A stretch of DNA of 64,000 nucleotides. Source: Salipaludibacillus aurantiacus. Its GTDB lineage: Bacteria; Bacillota; Bacilli; Bacillales; Salisediminibacteriaceae. A model generated the notes under the pieces. That model had not been told where the DNA came from. It was given only the letters and a program-made list of their open reading frames with translations, and did no database searches. A program made the position numbers and the translations under genes. Below are positions 36,869-45,757 of the stretch, piece by piece; the stretch's first letter is position 1; each line of letters opens with the position of its first letter. The stretch spans positions 22,079 through 86,078 of the forward strand of contig NZ_FOGT01000020.1 of assembly GCF_900111295.1 (NCBI RefSeq), in the 5' to 3' direction.

Positions 36869-37747
36869 ATGGCGAAACAGGAAGAACATGTACGTAAACC
36901 TGAATGGTTGAAAATTAAATTGAATACGAATGATTCATATAAAGGCCTAAAAAAGCTGATGAGAGATAAAAAATTAAATACGGTCTGTGAAGAAGCGAAA
37001 TGCCCAAATATCCATGAGTGCTGGGCTGAGCGCAAAACGGCCACTTTTATGATTCTGGGCGATATTTGTACAAGAGCCTGCCGGTTCTGTGCTGTAAAAA
37101 CAGGCCTGCCGACTGAACTCGATGAGCAGGAACCTGAACGGGTAGCTGATTCTGTGAAAATTATGGGCTTAAAACATGTTGTCATCACAGCAGTGGCAAG
37201 AGACGATTTAAAAGACGGCGGCTCAGGAGTTTTTGCTGAAACTGTAAGAGCTGTGAGAAGAAAAAGTCCTTTTACTACTATTGAAGTGTTGCCTTCAGAT
37301 ATGGGAGGAAGAGAAGAAAATATTCGAACATTGCTCTCTGCTAATCCAAATATCTTTAATTATAATGTGGAAACAGTCAGAAGGTTAACACCAACTGTCC
37401 GGGCCAGAGCTACATATGAAAGGACAATGGAAGTTCTCCGGCGTTCTAAAGAAATGAAGCCGCGTATTCCTACAAAGTCCAGTCTGATGATTGGGTTAGG
37501 AGAAACAAAAGAAGAAATTATTGAAACGATGGATGATTTACGCGCAGTTGATGTAGACATTTTAACTATAGGCCAGTACCTGCAGCCGACGAAATCCCAC
37601 TTGAAAATAGTCAAGTACTGGACACCAGAAGAATTTGCGGAGTTAAAAGAAATCGCTATGTCCAAAGGCTTTAAACACTGTGAATCAGGCCCTATGGTAC
37701 GTTCCTCTTACCATGCAGATGAACAAGTAAACGCGGCTGAAAAATAA
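36869..37747 (+). CDS. lipA: Lipoyl synthase LipA
   Basis: The 292-residue radical-SAM enzyme inserts two sulfur atoms into octanoyl groups to make lipoyl cofactor. Auxiliary cluster cysteines C40, C45 and C51 ([13 protein letters not shown]) and the radical-SAM triad C67, C71, C74 (CTRACRFC) are present, and the C-terminal RSSYHADEQ serine ligand is seen. Octanoyl-GcvH is a natural substrate in Bacillus. AAAAGGGAGAGTG precedes ATG 36869. It is divergent from lytH. Confidence 0.95.
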   Translation: MAKQEEHVRKPEWLKIKLNTNDSYKGLKKLMRDKKLNTVCEEAKCPNIHECWAERKTATFMILGDICTRACRFCAVKTGLPTELDEQEPERVADSVKIMGLKHVVITAVARDDLKDGGSGVFAETVRAVRRKSPFTTIEVLPSDMGGREENIRTLLSANPNIFNYNVETVRRLTPTVRARATYERTMEVLRRSKEMKPRIPTKSSLMIGLGETKEEIIETMDDLRAVDVDILTIGQYLQPTKSHLKIVKYWTPEEFAELKEIAMSKGFKHCESGPMVRSSYHADEQVNAAEK

Positions 37748-37773
37748 TTTAAAAGTGACTGCCGCTTACCCGG

Positions 37774-37817
37774 AAAGGGTCCCCATTACAAATAAGTTTG
37801 TATCGGGGACCTTTTTA
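37774..37817. terminator. Bidirectional terminator between lipA and yutC
   Basis: AAAGGGTCCCC and GGGGACCTTTTT pair with one bulged G across about 20 bases, between convergent genes. Confidence 0.75.
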
Positions 37818-37824
37818 TACAGGT

Positions 37825-38427
37825 TTATTCCATCGTTTCTGCAGGTTTTGGGGAGTCAGTTTCGCCCTGTGGATATGTTTTCATCTGGTCAATAGTTTGC
37901 AGTAAAGCGTTCATTTCTGCACGGTTTTCTGAATATTGGCCTCCAAAGCGTTCGATTTCATCCATCATGATTGGATCGTCGGCTACATACACTTCATAAT
38001 AAGAAGGTACAACAGACATAGCTGTCTTTTTAACCTGATCGGCAACTGCTACACGGTCATTTGTAGCTGTTTCATAAGCAATCAGGATATACTGGTCGGT
38101 TACCAGTACTCCCGCATCGCGTACCTCAGGAATGACTGCAGCCATTTCACTGATGCTTTTTGCCAATAAAGGTCTGTCATAAACGGCATAGCCCGGCATC
38201 TCAAGGTCCTGGGCTGCATTCTTTGTCTGACGGTTATAACCAAATTGTAAATATTGATCCTTATTCTCTATATTACTTTTATTAATTGCCTGGCTTGGCT
38301 CTTCCATTTTATATCCGCGCATAAAATCAAAAGCCTGGCCTTCATTTCCGGCATTTCCGCACCCTGCAGCATTCAGGCTTAATAAGAGTGTTAATCCTGC
38401 CACAATAAATGTCGATTTTTTAATCAT
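37825..38427 (-). CDS. yutC: YhcN/YlaJ-family sporulation lipoprotein YutC
   Basis: The 200-residue lipoprotein has a signal peptide with lipobox LNAAGC and a YhcN/YlaJ domain (RPLLAKSISEMAAVIPEVRDAGVLVTDQYILIAYE split here to its core AAVIPEVRDAGVLVTD) like proteins found in spore membranes of Bacillus. It lies between lipA and yutD, as yutC does in B. subtilis. AGGAGGTGTTTTG precedes ATG 38427; the TTG one codon before is not needed. Role unknown, perhaps in germination or cortex attachment. Confidence 0.8.
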   Translation of the reverse strand: MIKKSTFIVAGLTLLLSLNAAGCGNAGNEGQAFDFMRGYKMEEPSQAINKSNIENKDQYLQFGYNRQTKNAAQDLEMPGYAVYDRPLLAKSISEMAAVIPEVRDAGVLVTDQYILIAYETATNDRVAVADQVKKTAMSVVPSYYEVYVADDPIMMDEIERFGGQYSENRAEMNALLQTIDQMKTYPQGETDSPKPAETME

Positions 38428-38569
38428 CAAAACACCTCCTGTTTTATAGGATGCTCAGGATTTTGATATTTTTTTAAGGTAAATTATGGACATTAAGTAA
38501 GGTAAAGATTGAATTTTTAAGTGAAGTGAGGCAATATAGAAAGAGATACTAAAGGCAGGTGTTTCAACA

Positions 38570-38863
38570 ATGATCAGTATTCAGGGAAATACATATGAAC
38601 TGGTGGAAGAGGTTAGAAACGGGTGGTCTGAAGAAGCGTTTAAAGAAAGATACAGCGATGTATTAAATAAATATGACTATATTGTAGGGGACTGGGGTTA
38701 TGAGCAGCTAAGGCTGAAAGGTTTTTTTGAAGATAAAACACGCAAAACCTCACCTGAAGCTAAAATCAGCTTTCTGCCCGAATATTTGTATGAGTACTGC
38801 AATTTTGGCTGCGCTTATTTTGTCGTTAAAAAAGTGAAAGAAAAAGCAACAAAGGAAAGCTGA
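38570..38863 (+). CDS. yutD: YutD family protein (DUF1027)
   Basis: The 97-residue cytosolic protein has the strongly conserved YutD core: YDYIVGDWGYEQLRLKGFF and YLYEYCNFGCAYFVV, with a Cys pair in EYCNFGC. It is found across Firmicutes and is of unknown function. A hairpin terminator follows the stop. GGCAGGTGTTTCAACA precedes ATG 38570. Divergent from yutC. Confidence 0.9.
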   Translation: MISIQGNTYELVEEVRNGWSEEAFKERYSDVLNKYDYIVGDWGYEQLRLKGFFEDKTRKTSPEAKISFLPEYLYEYCNFGCAYFVVKKVKEKATKES

Positions 38864-38893
38864 ACAAGTCATTCAATGGATGACTTGTTTTTT
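38863..38893 (+). terminator. Terminator after yutD
   Basis: AACAAGTCAT pairs with ATGACTTGTTTTTT; it includes the yutD stop region. Confidence 0.8.
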
Positions 38894-38894
38894 C

Positions 38895-38933
38895 AGGTAA
38901 AAAATGGGGGGACTGTCCCCCCATTTTTTACCT
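38895..38933. repeat. G6/C6 hairpin, copy 5
   Basis: The longest member: 17-bp perfect arms ending AAAAAATGGGGGG and CCCCCCATTTTTT around ACTGT. It overlaps the stop codon (38928-38930) of the convergent minus-strand gene. Confidence 0.8.
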
Positions 38934-39179
38934 TTCCTCCGGTTCATCGTGAGGGGGATGGGAACCGGGGTCTTTTCTTTGCATTCCTTCATGCAAGTGC
39001 CGGTTTTCATAAGTGAAAGCACTGATTGCCCTTTGGCCCGGCTGCCAGGGAGTGCTTTTACCTAACGGAGGCTCAAAAGGTGCCCCGTAAGCCCCTTCAG
39101 GCGTTATTTCCGGAATGATTTCCTCTCTGTATTTTTCTACAGCTGTAAAATCTTCATATTGTTTCTTCTTATCAGCCAT
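38928..39179 (-). CDS. Conserved small hydrophilic cytosolic protein
   Basis: The 83-residue protein (MADKKKQYEDFTAVEKYREE) is Pro- and charge-rich with no hydrophobic segment. The block STPWQPGQRAISAFTYENR and the tail PGSHPPHDEPEE look like a small conserved Bacillaceae protein usually annotated only as cytosolic protein. AAGGAGGTGCTTTTT precedes ATG 39179, so the frame extension to 39188 is dropped. The stop codon lies inside a G6/C6 hairpin arm. Function unknown. Confidence 0.65.
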   Translation of the reverse strand: MADKKKQYEDFTAVEKYREEIIPEITPEGAYGAPFEPPLGKSTPWQPGQRAISAFTYENRHLHEGMQRKDPGSHPPHDEPEER

Positions 39180-39258
39180 AAAAAGCACCTCCTTATCACT
39201 TATTATGTGATAAAGAGGTGCTTTTCCATGTAACCGGTTTGCTAATAAGTATTATGGG

Positions 39259-39525
39259 TTAAATAACTTCATATAAAAATTCACGAAGTTCCTGTGCGTC
39301 TTCCTCGTCCAGCTGAAAAGCATGTTCTACGTATCCTTCTTCGTCAAGGTCATCGGTTCCGATAATTGCATAGCGGCTGGATTGCATATTTAACACAAGC
39401 TTTTTTCCGTAATAGCGGTTAGTTGTCGTAATAGCTAAATCAAAACGCTGCGATTCGCCCATAAAACTGACGAAACGAGTCTTTGTATCTTCTGATTCAT
39501 CGTACAGAAAAAAACGTTCGGTCAT
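39259..39525 (-). CDS. DUF3055 family protein
   Basis: The 88-residue acidic protein (MTERFFLYDESEDTKTRFVS opening, FQLDEEDAQELREFLYEVI at the end) matches the DUF3055 family of small Firmicute proteins, all of unknown function. It follows glpX by 22 bases on the same strand, so the two may be co-transcribed. AGGGAGCGATCAAGC precedes ATG 39525. Confidence 0.75.
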   Translation of the reverse strand: MTERFFLYDESEDTKTRFVSFMGESQRFDLAITTTNRYYGKKLVLNMQSSRYAIIGTDDLDEEGYVEHAFQLDEEDAQELREFLYEVI

Positions 39526-39547
39526 GCTTGATCGCTCCCTTATCTCA

Positions 39548-40525
39548 TTAAGTGTGTTCAGGCATGACTAAATGAGGTTTCTGGTTTAACTGGTGGTGTG
39601 CTTTAATATACCGTACGGTTCCTGTTTTAGCGCGCATAACAATCGTATCGGTTTCAACAAGATCGCCTCCAAGAAAGCGGACTCCTTCAAGAAGCTCGCC
39701 GGAAGAGACCCCTGTTGCGGCAAAAATAGCATCGTCGCTTTTCACCAGGTCATCAAGCGAGAGGAATCTTGTTGGATCCTCAAGCCCCATTTCTTTACAA
39801 CGATTGTACTCGTCATCATTCATTGGCACTAACCGTGCCTGCATATCCCCGCCCAGCGCTTTAATAGCTGCAGCTGAAATAACGCCTTCAGGTGCTCCGC
39901 CAGTGCCTACAAATAAGTCAATACCTGTCCGCGGCAATGCAGTCGCAATAGAGGCACCTACATCTCCGTCTCCAAACAGTTTAACACGGGCACCCTTCTT
40001 TTGAACACGTTCAACTAATTCTTCGTGGCGTTCCCGTTCCTGGATGATGACAGTCATATCACGGACACGTTTCTTATTCATTTTAGCAACAATATCAATC
40101 GTTTTTTCTATCGGATCATCCAGTCTGACTAACCCTGCAGACTCAGGTCCTACCACGAGCTTTTCCATATACATGTCAGGCGCATGCAGAAGCGTGCCTT
40201 TATCTGCCACTGCTATGACTGCCATAGCATTAGGATGGCCTTTTGCCACGATGTTTGTACCTTCTAAAGGGTCTACAGCTATATCAACTTCAGGGCCTTC
40301 TCCTGTGCCGAGTTTTTCTCCGATATAAAGCATAGGGGCTTCATCAAGCTCCCCTTCACCAATCACTACCGTCCCCTGCATACTCACAGAATCAAACATT
40401 GTTCTCATTGCTGTTGTAGCAGCGTCGTCAGCTTCGTTTTTTAAACCTCTTCCCATCCACTGCGCAGAAGCTAAAGCCGCTGCTTCTGTCACTCTTACAA
40501 TTTCCATCGCCAGTTCTCGATCCAC
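39548..40525 (-). CDS. glpX: Class II fructose-1,6-bisphosphatase GlpX
   Basis: The 325-residue enzyme removes the 1-phosphate from fructose-1,6-bisphosphate in gluconeogenesis. It has the metal-binding motif DPLEGTNIVAKG, GEGELDEAPML and VGTGGAPEGVISAAAIKALGG split in core parts (GTGGAPEGVI), all typical of GlpX. Length is that of B. subtilis GlpX/YwjI (321). The start is GTG 40525 after GGAGGAGAATCATT. It is probably the first gene of an operon with the DUF3055 gene. The B. subtilis yut block has no glpX here. Confidence 0.95.
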   Translation of the reverse strand: MDRELAMEIVRVTEAAALASAQWMGRGLKNEADDAATTAMRTMFDSVSMQGTVVIGEGELDEAPMLYIGEKLGTGEGPEVDIAVDPLEGTNIVAKGHPNAMAVIAVADKGTLLHAPDMYMEKLVVGPESAGLVRLDDPIEKTIDIVAKMNKKRVRDMTVIIQERERHEELVERVQKKGARVKLFGDGDVGASIATALPRTGIDLFVGTGGAPEGVISAAAIKALGGDMQARLVPMNDDEYNRCKEMGLEDPTRFLSLDDLVKSDDAIFAATGVSSGELLEGVRFLGGDLVETDTIVMRAKTGTVRYIKAHHQLNQKPHLVMPEHT

Positions 40526-40636
40526 AATGATTCTCCTCCAATAGTTGTTTGTTTCGGGTTATAATAAGTATATCGTCGATAAATCCTTCATCATAATAAC
40601 AAAAAAAGCATATAAAATAAATCATATTTTTAAATT

Positions 40637-40675
40637 TGACACTCGTTTTTGAAAGTAAACCCTTTCAATGTGTCA
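40637..40675. promoter_or_regulatory. Nested double inverted repeat between glpX and yutE
   Basis: TGACAC/GTGTCA arms enclose TTGAAAG/CTTTCAA arms around TAAACC. The element lies in the divergent promoter region of glpX and yutE and could be an operator for either. TTGACA and TTGAAA within it also resemble -35 boxes. Confidence 0.4.
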
Positions 40676-40705
40676 TACTTTTAATTTTTTAAAGGAGTTG
40701 AACGT

Positions 40706-41152
40706 ATGTATTTCGTAGACCGGAAACTGATGGAAGAAAGACTGAATTATTTTGAGGAAATAATGGGGGATTTTAGTAAAATAAGATCCACTGAGACAGC
40801 GGAAACCAGATTAGCTGTTGAACGAATATGCCATATGATGATTGAAGTAATTATGGATGTAGGCAATCAGATGATTGACGGGTTTATTATGAGAGACCCG
40901 GGAAGTTATGAAGATATTATTCATATCCTTGCTGATGAAAAAGTTTTATCAAAAGAGGAAGCAGAGGCTCTGGAAGCCCTTATTCCCTGGAGAAAGGAGC
41001 TTCTGCAGAATTATACAACTCTAGATGTTGCCGGTATGTATGACGATTTCAAAAACAAGTCGGAGCCATTAATTAATTTCCCGGGGAAAATACGTAAATA
41101 TCTGGAAAATGAACTGGGCCCTGTGTCAGCCTTTTTGCCTCAAAAAGATTAG
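40706..41152 (+). CDS. yutE: DUF86 (HepT-like) protein YutE
   Basis: The 148-residue helical protein belongs to the DUF86/HepT-like HEPN group, with ICHMMIEVIMDVGNQMIDGF and RDPGSYEDIIHIL. The R-x4-6-H ribonuclease motif of HepT toxins is not visible (WRKELLQNY at the expected place lacks His), and there is no MntA-like antitoxin next to it, so it is unlikely to be a toxin. Position next to yutD/yutF fits yutE. AAAGGAGTTGAACGT precedes ATG 40706. Confidence 0.8.
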   Translation: MYFVDRKLMEERLNYFEEIMGDFSKIRSTETAETRLAVERICHMMIEVIMDVGNQMIDGFIMRDPGSYEDIIHILADEKVLSKEEAEALEALIPWRKELLQNYTTLDVAGMYDDFKNKSEPLINFPGKIRKYLENELGPVSAFLPQKD

Positions 41153-41278
41153 AAATGAAAGTTTGTGAAAAAGTGAACAAATTATGTAGAGATTAAGTCA
41201 ATTTTTCAAACTTTTTACTTATTAAATTTACTGTCACGGTAACCTTCGTTAAAATAAGGATGAAGGATGGTGAGGTAA

Positions 41279-41920
41279 ATGGCGACAAAGACCACCTCAA
41301 CAAGAGACCAAATATTAAGCTTATTAAAAAAGAAGAAACAAATGACAGTATCAACCATTGCAAAAGAGCTTTCCATTACAGAAATGGCTGTCAGAAGGCA
41401 TCTGAACACTTTAGAGAGAGATAATGTAGTTGAGACGACTTTATTAAGGCAGGCAATGGGGAGGCCGACAAATGTTTATCAGCTTTCCACGTCCGGACAG
41501 GAGCTTTTTCCCAGAAATTATGGGGAGCTGACGATCGATTTACTTAGGACAATTCAGGAAAAAGAAGGATTGGCTAAAGTAAAAGAGTTGTTTGATCACC
41601 GGAAAGATAAGCTGAAACTCCGGTTTGAAAAAAGAATGTTTTTAAAAGACTTCCAAAGCAAGGTCCTGGAGCTGCAAAAAATACAAAACGAACAAGGGTT
41701 TATGGCAGAAGTGAATCAGGAACCGGACGGAAGTTATACGTTTAAACAGTTTAATTGCCCGATCGCTGCTGTAGCGAAAGAATTTCCTGTTGTATGTGCC
41801 GCTGAGATGCAGCTGTTTAAAGAGCTGCTGGAAACTGGCGATATTCAATGCGAGAAATGTATGTCTACTGGACAGGAGCAACACTGCTATTATAAAATCA
41901 AACAGTCAGAAGGCTTTTAA
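41279..41920 (+). CDS. SufR/DeoR-like winged-helix regulator with Fe-S-type cysteines
   Basis: The 213-residue protein has an N-terminal winged helix (MTVSTIAKELSITEMAVRRH, wing GRPTNVYQLS) and a C-terminal part with five Cys: C160, C173, C191, C194 and C203. The first pair has 12 residues between them, as in SufR, where such Cys bind a [4Fe-4S] cluster. COG2345-type regulators with this layout control suf operons in cyanobacteria and some Firmicutes. Binding of the suf region here is an inference. ATGGTGAGGTAA precedes ATG 41279; it lies between yutE and yutF and has its own terminator. Confidence 0.65.
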   Translation: MATKTTSTRDQILSLLKKKKQMTVSTIAKELSITEMAVRRHLNTLERDNVVETTLLRQAMGRPTNVYQLSTSGQELFPRNYGELTIDLLRTIQEKEGLAKVKELFDHRKDKLKLRFEKRMFLKDFQSKVLELQKIQNEQGFMAEVNQEPDGSYTFKQFNCPIAAVAKEFPVVCAAEMQLFKELLETGDIQCEKCMSTGQEQHCYYKIKQSEGF

Positions 41921-41924
41921 ACAC

Positions 41925-41957
41925 GCCACTCTCTTCCGAGTGGCGCTTCTTTTTTTG
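41925..41957 (+). terminator. Terminator after the SufR-like gene
   Basis: GCCACTC pairs with GAGTGGC around TCTTCC, followed by GCTTCTTTTTTT. Confidence 0.85.
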
Positions 41958-41989
41958 GAGATTTATGCAGGACATTGAGGAGGATTCAC

Positions 41990-42760
41990 ATGGGTAAGTA
42001 TAAAGGATATTTAATTGATTTAGACGGGACGATGTACCGTGGAGAAGAAAAAATTGATGCGGCATCCCGTTTTGTTAAACAGTTAGAGAAAAAAGACCTT
42101 CCGTATCTCTTTGTAACAAACAACTCTTCACGTACCCCTAAAGAAGTGGCTGAAAAACTGGTATCCATGGATATACCGGCGACAGAGGAACACGTCTTCA
42201 CGACGAGCATGGCGACTGCCCAGTTCATTAAACAGACGTACGGGAAAGTAAACGTCTATATGATTGGTGAGAGAGGACTGGAAGACGCTTTAGTCAAACA
42301 AGGACTTAACTTAACAGATAAAGAGATTGAAGCGGTCGTCATGGGAATTGACCGCCAGATTAATTATGAGAAACTGGCTGTAGCCTGCCTTGCTGTAAGA
42401 AATGGGGCGGCTTTTCTCTCAACAAACGGCGATGTGGCTATACCGACAGAACGTGGACTTATGCCTGGTAATGGGTCTTTAACTTCTGTAGTTCACGTCT
42501 CTACAGGCGTCACACCCAAGTTTATTGGTAAACCTGAGTCGGTGATTGTTGATCAGGCGCTGGCCGTGTTAGGGACTGAAAGACATGAGACGTTAATGGT
42601 TGGGGACAATTACCAGACAGATATTATGGCTGGGATTAATGCAACAATGGATACGCTTATTGTCCATACCGGTGTGACTTCAGTTGAACAGCTGGCTGAA
42701 GAGAAAATTCAGCCAACCTATGCCATTCATACATTAGATGAGTGGGACTGGGAAATTTAA
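41990..42760 (+). CDS. yutF: NagD-like HAD phosphatase YutF
   Basis: The 256-residue HAD enzyme has motif I LIDLDGTMYRG, motif II TNNSSRTP, and motif III/IV MVGDNYQTDIMAG, with a cap domain of the NagD/p-nitrophenylphosphatase type. YutF dephosphorylates small sugar or nucleotide phosphates in vitro in relatives; the natural substrate is not known. AGGAGGATTCAC precedes ATG 41990; the five upstream in-frame codons lack a ribosome site. 256 residues equals the B. subtilis length. Confidence 0.9.
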   Translation: MGKYKGYLIDLDGTMYRGEEKIDAASRFVKQLEKKDLPYLFVTNNSSRTPKEVAEKLVSMDIPATEEHVFTTSMATAQFIKQTYGKVNVYMIGERGLEDALVKQGLNLTDKEIEAVVMGIDRQINYEKLAVACLAVRNGAAFLSTNGDVAIPTERGLMPGNGSLTSVVHVSTGVTPKFIGKPESVIVDQALAVLGTERHETLMVGDNYQTDIMAGINATMDTLIVHTGVTSVEQLAEEKIQPTYAIHTLDEWDWEI

Positions 42761-42900
42761 AAGAAAAGAATTCCCTGCAGAACATTTAGGAGCCTGCCAC
42801 GTTTAAGCGCTGGAGTTGCACCCACTTTACGGAAAGTCAGCAGAGAGCCATGAGGCACACTGACTTGACTACGGGTACCATTCTCTCGTTTTTAAATTAG

Positions 42901-42938
42901 AAAAGACCTTCTCTCAATTGGGTGAGAAGGTCTTTCTT
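42901..42938. terminator. Bidirectional terminator between yutF and yutG
   Basis: AAAGACCTTCTC pairs with GAGAAGGTCTTTCTT in the 250-base convergent gap. The gap also holds about 130 bases (42765-42895) with no feature I recognise. Confidence 0.8.
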
Positions 42939-43011
42939 ATCTTTATTATAATCAATATTAACCGAAATTGATTTTTGCAAAGGCTGTTAAAGAGTTTCTT
43001 TTAAGATAAAT

Positions 43012-43506
43012 TTAATATTCTCCTGCCTCTCTGTGTGCGAGACGGCTTGAAGCAGCTGCAGCAATTGCTCCGACAATATCATCTAAAAAAGTGTGGCAGC
43101 CGTTATTTTTATCATTTAATTTTTTTAAAATTCCCGGCTTTTCTTTATCAATGTAACCGTAATTAGTAAAACCGATCGACCCGTAGACATTGACAATAGA
43201 TAATGCAATTATCTCATCAATTCCGTAAAGGCCTTCATCTCTTTCTATTATTCCCTGAAGAGGCGGATCCAGTTTTCCTTCCTCAGCCAACCTGTCAATT
43301 TGGATTCCTGTTAGTATGGCATTATGCACTTCTCTCTTTGATAAAACTCTTTCCACGTTCTCCAGACAGTCTTCTATAGTAACGGAAGGGTAGTAAGATT
43401 TTTGGAGATCGTAAACCAATTCTCCTATGTCCCGAAGTGAGACTCCGCGGTCTGAAAGCCAATTTTTAGCAGTGTCCTCAATTAAACCTTTCTGCTTTTT
43501 CATCAT
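43012..43506 (-). CDS. yutG: Phosphatidylglycerophosphatase A-related protein YutG
   Basis: The 164-residue protein belongs to the PgpA-related family: RDIGELVYDLQ near the N-terminus, AILTGIQIDRLAEEG, and the metal-binding FLDDIVGAIAAAASSRL at the C-terminus. The Firmicute version lacks the membrane helices of E. coli PgpA, and its activity is uncertain. AGGTGG lies five bases before ATG 43506; an in-frame GTG at 43515 sits in that ribosome site. Position next to yutF and yutH fits. Confidence 0.8.
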   Translation of the reverse strand: MMKKQKGLIEDTAKNWLSDRGVSLRDIGELVYDLQKSYYPSVTIEDCLENVERVLSKREVHNAILTGIQIDRLAEEGKLDPPLQGIIERDEGLYGIDEIIALSIVNVYGSIGFTNYGYIDKEKPGILKKLNDKNNGCHTFLDDIVGAIAAAASSRLAHREAGEY

Positions 43507-43641
43507 GGTTTCCACCTGCTCCTATCTTATTTGTTTCGATTAGTGTATTCACCGAGGTTAAAGATATTCCCCCTTAAGGCACGATTTGGGCGTTTCACTC
43601 ATAAACTGAAGACAGAAGGCGTACGAAAAGGAGCGGGATCG

Positions 43642-44691
43642 ATGTTGGAGCGGCAGTTATATGAGAATTACAGGATAAGCGTGGACCAGATGTCATTTAT
43701 AGGGGAAGATGTGGTTATAAACGCTGGCGGGAAAAGCTATTTATTAAGAAACAGCGGTCATTTGCCACCTAAAAAAATTGAGGAACAGATGCTGATGGCG
43801 GAGTATTTAATTTATAATGGTGAGCCTCATATTGCAAGGCCCGTCCTTTCTCAGCGAGAAAGCTATATATCAGTTATAGATGGGGACAGCGCCATTATTT
43901 ACGATATTACCAACGATCTTTCACAGGAGTCATTCCAAACAGATCAATCCGCCGGGAGAAAGCTTGCAAGATTTCATCTTAAGGGGGAAGCCTTTGAGGC
44001 CTCACACTCTGTATGGAATGGCACATGGTATGCGTGGCAGGACCGGTGGATAAAGAGGCTGGATCAATTGGAAAACTGGTATGTGAAAAAACAGAAAGAC
44101 CCCTACAAAACACCAGGGGATGAATGGTTTCTGTTAAGCTTTCCATATTTTTTAGGAGTGACTGAAAATGCTGTTCAAATGATGAATACGATCCAGACGA
44201 ATAACCCGTTTTTAATCAGAGAAGGTAAGGGGAACACCATTTGTCACCAGCGGTTTCATGAAGGGTGCTGGCTGACAGTGGATGAGCGCCATGTAGGTGC
44301 AGTAAAAGTACCATCGGATTTTACTTACGATCATTTTACAAGAGATACAACTGAATATATCAGGCATCTAACTGCAGAACCAGGCTCTTTTAATAAAAAA
44401 ACGAAAAGGATAGAGCGTTTTTTGCACAGGTACCAGACTATTAAACCTTTTGACGGTGTAGACTTTCAGCTCTTAATTGCCAGGCTCGCTTTTCCAGTTC
44501 ATTATTTCGAGCTTGTTGAAGAGTATTACCGGACAGTTGATGATGAACGAAAAGCTGTACTGGAAGAAGATTTAAGTCTTCTGTTTACAGGAGCAGAGGA
44601 ATACGAGCACACTATCCGCTTTGTGGCATCGTTATTTCCAGATAGTAAAAATATTTTTGCACTTCCTGAATGGCTATCAAATAAGAAGTAA
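43642..44691 (+). CDS. yutH: Spore coat-associated protein YutH
   Basis: The 349-residue protein resembles the CotS/YutH group of kinase-like (APH-fold) spore coat proteins. The start MLERQLYENYRISVDQ matches YutH as I remember it, and GRKLARFHLKGE plus TICHQRFHEGCWLT correspond to the kinase-like core, though the His-x-Asp catalytic loop of a true kinase is not clear. AAGGAGCGGGATCG precedes ATG 43642; the open frame extends 37 codons upstream but over a probable promoter. It is expected on the spore surface. Confidence 0.8.
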   Translation: MLERQLYENYRISVDQMSFIGEDVVINAGGKSYLLRNSGHLPPKKIEEQMLMAEYLIYNGEPHIARPVLSQRESYISVIDGDSAIIYDITNDLSQESFQTDQSAGRKLARFHLKGEAFEASHSVWNGTWYAWQDRWIKRLDQLENWYVKKQKDPYKTPGDEWFLLSFPYFLGVTENAVQMMNTIQTNNPFLIREGKGNTICHQRFHEGCWLTVDERHVGAVKVPSDFTYDHFTRDTTEYIRHLTAEPGSFNKKTKRIERFLHRYQTIKPFDGVDFQLLIARLAFPVHYFELVEEYYRTVDDERKAVLEEDLSLLFTGAEEYEHTIRFVASLFPDSKNIFALPEWLSNKK

Positions 44692-44776
44692 TGGCTCTTT
44701 GATTGATGATACGGTCACCTGACGTATATACTTGTACTGTATGCGCTAACAATCATGAAAGGGGCCATTATTTATT

Positions 44777-45757
44777 ATGTCAAAACCTTATGTTTATGTA
44801 ACACGCAAAGTACCAGAAGAAAGTCTGACTGCTCTGCAGGAAGTAGCAGAAGTGGAAATGTGGCCGAAAGCAGAGGACCCCGTCCCAAGAGAAGTCCTGT
44901 TGGAAAAAGCGCAGAAAGCTTCAGGGTTATATACCATGCTTTCTGATCAAATTGATGAGGAATTATTAGATAATTCTCCTCATTTAAAAGTAGTGGCTAA
45001 TCTGGCTGTCGGCTTTGATAACATTAATGTTGAAAAGGCAACAGAAAAAGGAATATCGGTATGTAACACGCCGGATGTCCTGACCGATACAACTGCAGAT
45101 TTGGCGTTTGCACTGCTTATGGCTGCTGGGAGAAGGATTGTTGAAGCAGCAGAATACGTGAAAGACGGCAAATGGCAAAACTGGGCGCCGCTGTTATTAG
45201 CAGGAACAGATATCCATCATAAAACAATTGGGATTGTCGGTATGGGGAGGATAGGAACTGCTGTAGCTAAACGGGCAACAGGTTTTGAAATGGAGATTCT
45301 TTACCATAACCGTTCAAGAAAAAAAGAAGCTGAAGAAGAATTAGGCGCTTCTTACGTATCTTTTGAAGAATTAACTGAGCGCGCAGATTACGTTGTTTGT
45401 CTTGCGCCATTAACGGAAGAAACGAAAGATTTATTTACGTATGACGTCTTTAATAAAATGAAATCATCGGCTGTCTTTGTCAATGCTTCAAGAGGAGGGG
45501 TGGTCGTTGAAGAGGATTTGGAAAGGGCGTTAAAAGAAGAAACTATTGCTGCTGCAGGGCTCGATGTGTTCCGTAAAGAGCCGATCCCAGCTGATCATCC
45601 GCTGTTAAGTCTAACAAATGTTGTAGCACTTCCTCACATTGGAAGTGCGAGTGCAGAAACCCGCCATGAAATGGCAGCGTTAGTAAGCCGGAATATTGCC
45701 AGCGTATTAAAAGGGGACACGCCTGAAGCCCTTGTAAACGAAGATGTCTTATCATAA
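44777..45757 (+). CDS. D-2-hydroxyacid dehydrogenase (glyoxylate/hydroxypyruvate reductase type)
   Basis: The 326-residue NAD(P)-dependent dehydrogenase has the Rossmann motif GIVGMGRIGTAVAKR, the D-2-hydroxyacid signature with catalytic Arg in VNASRGGVVVEEDL, Glu in GLDVFRKEPIP and His in LPHIGSAS. The opening PYVYVTRKVPEESL is typical of D-glycerate dehydrogenase/glyoxylate reductase. Substrate is inferred from family; YvcT-like B. subtilis enzymes act on 2-ketogluconate and glyoxylate. GAAAGGGGCC precedes ATG 44777. It is inserted between yutH and yutI relative to B. subtilis, and ends in a strong terminator. Confidence 0.85.
   Translation: MSKPYVYVTRKVPEESLTALQEVAEVEMWPKAEDPVPREVLLEKAQKASGLYTMLSDQIDEELLDNSPHLKVVANLAVGFDNINVEKATEKGISVCNTPDVLTDTTADLAFALLMAAGRRIVEAAEYVKDGKWQNWAPLLLAGTDIHHKTIGIVGMGRIGTAVAKRATGFEMEILYHNRSRKKEAEEELGASYVSFEELTERADYVVCLAPLTEETKDLFTYDVFNKMKSSAVFVNASRGGVVVEEDLERALKEETIAAAGLDVFRKEPIPADHPLLSLTNVVALPHIGSASAETRHEMAALVSRNIASVLKGDTPEALVNEDVLS

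Noticed and set aside
40706..41152. HepT-type toxin of a HepT/MntA pair
   Set aside because: The R-x4-6-H motif is not visible and there is no nucleotidyltransferase antitoxin gene beside it.
43531..43641. 37-codon N-terminal extension of YutH
   Set aside because: The internal ATG 43642 has the ribosome site and matches the family start.
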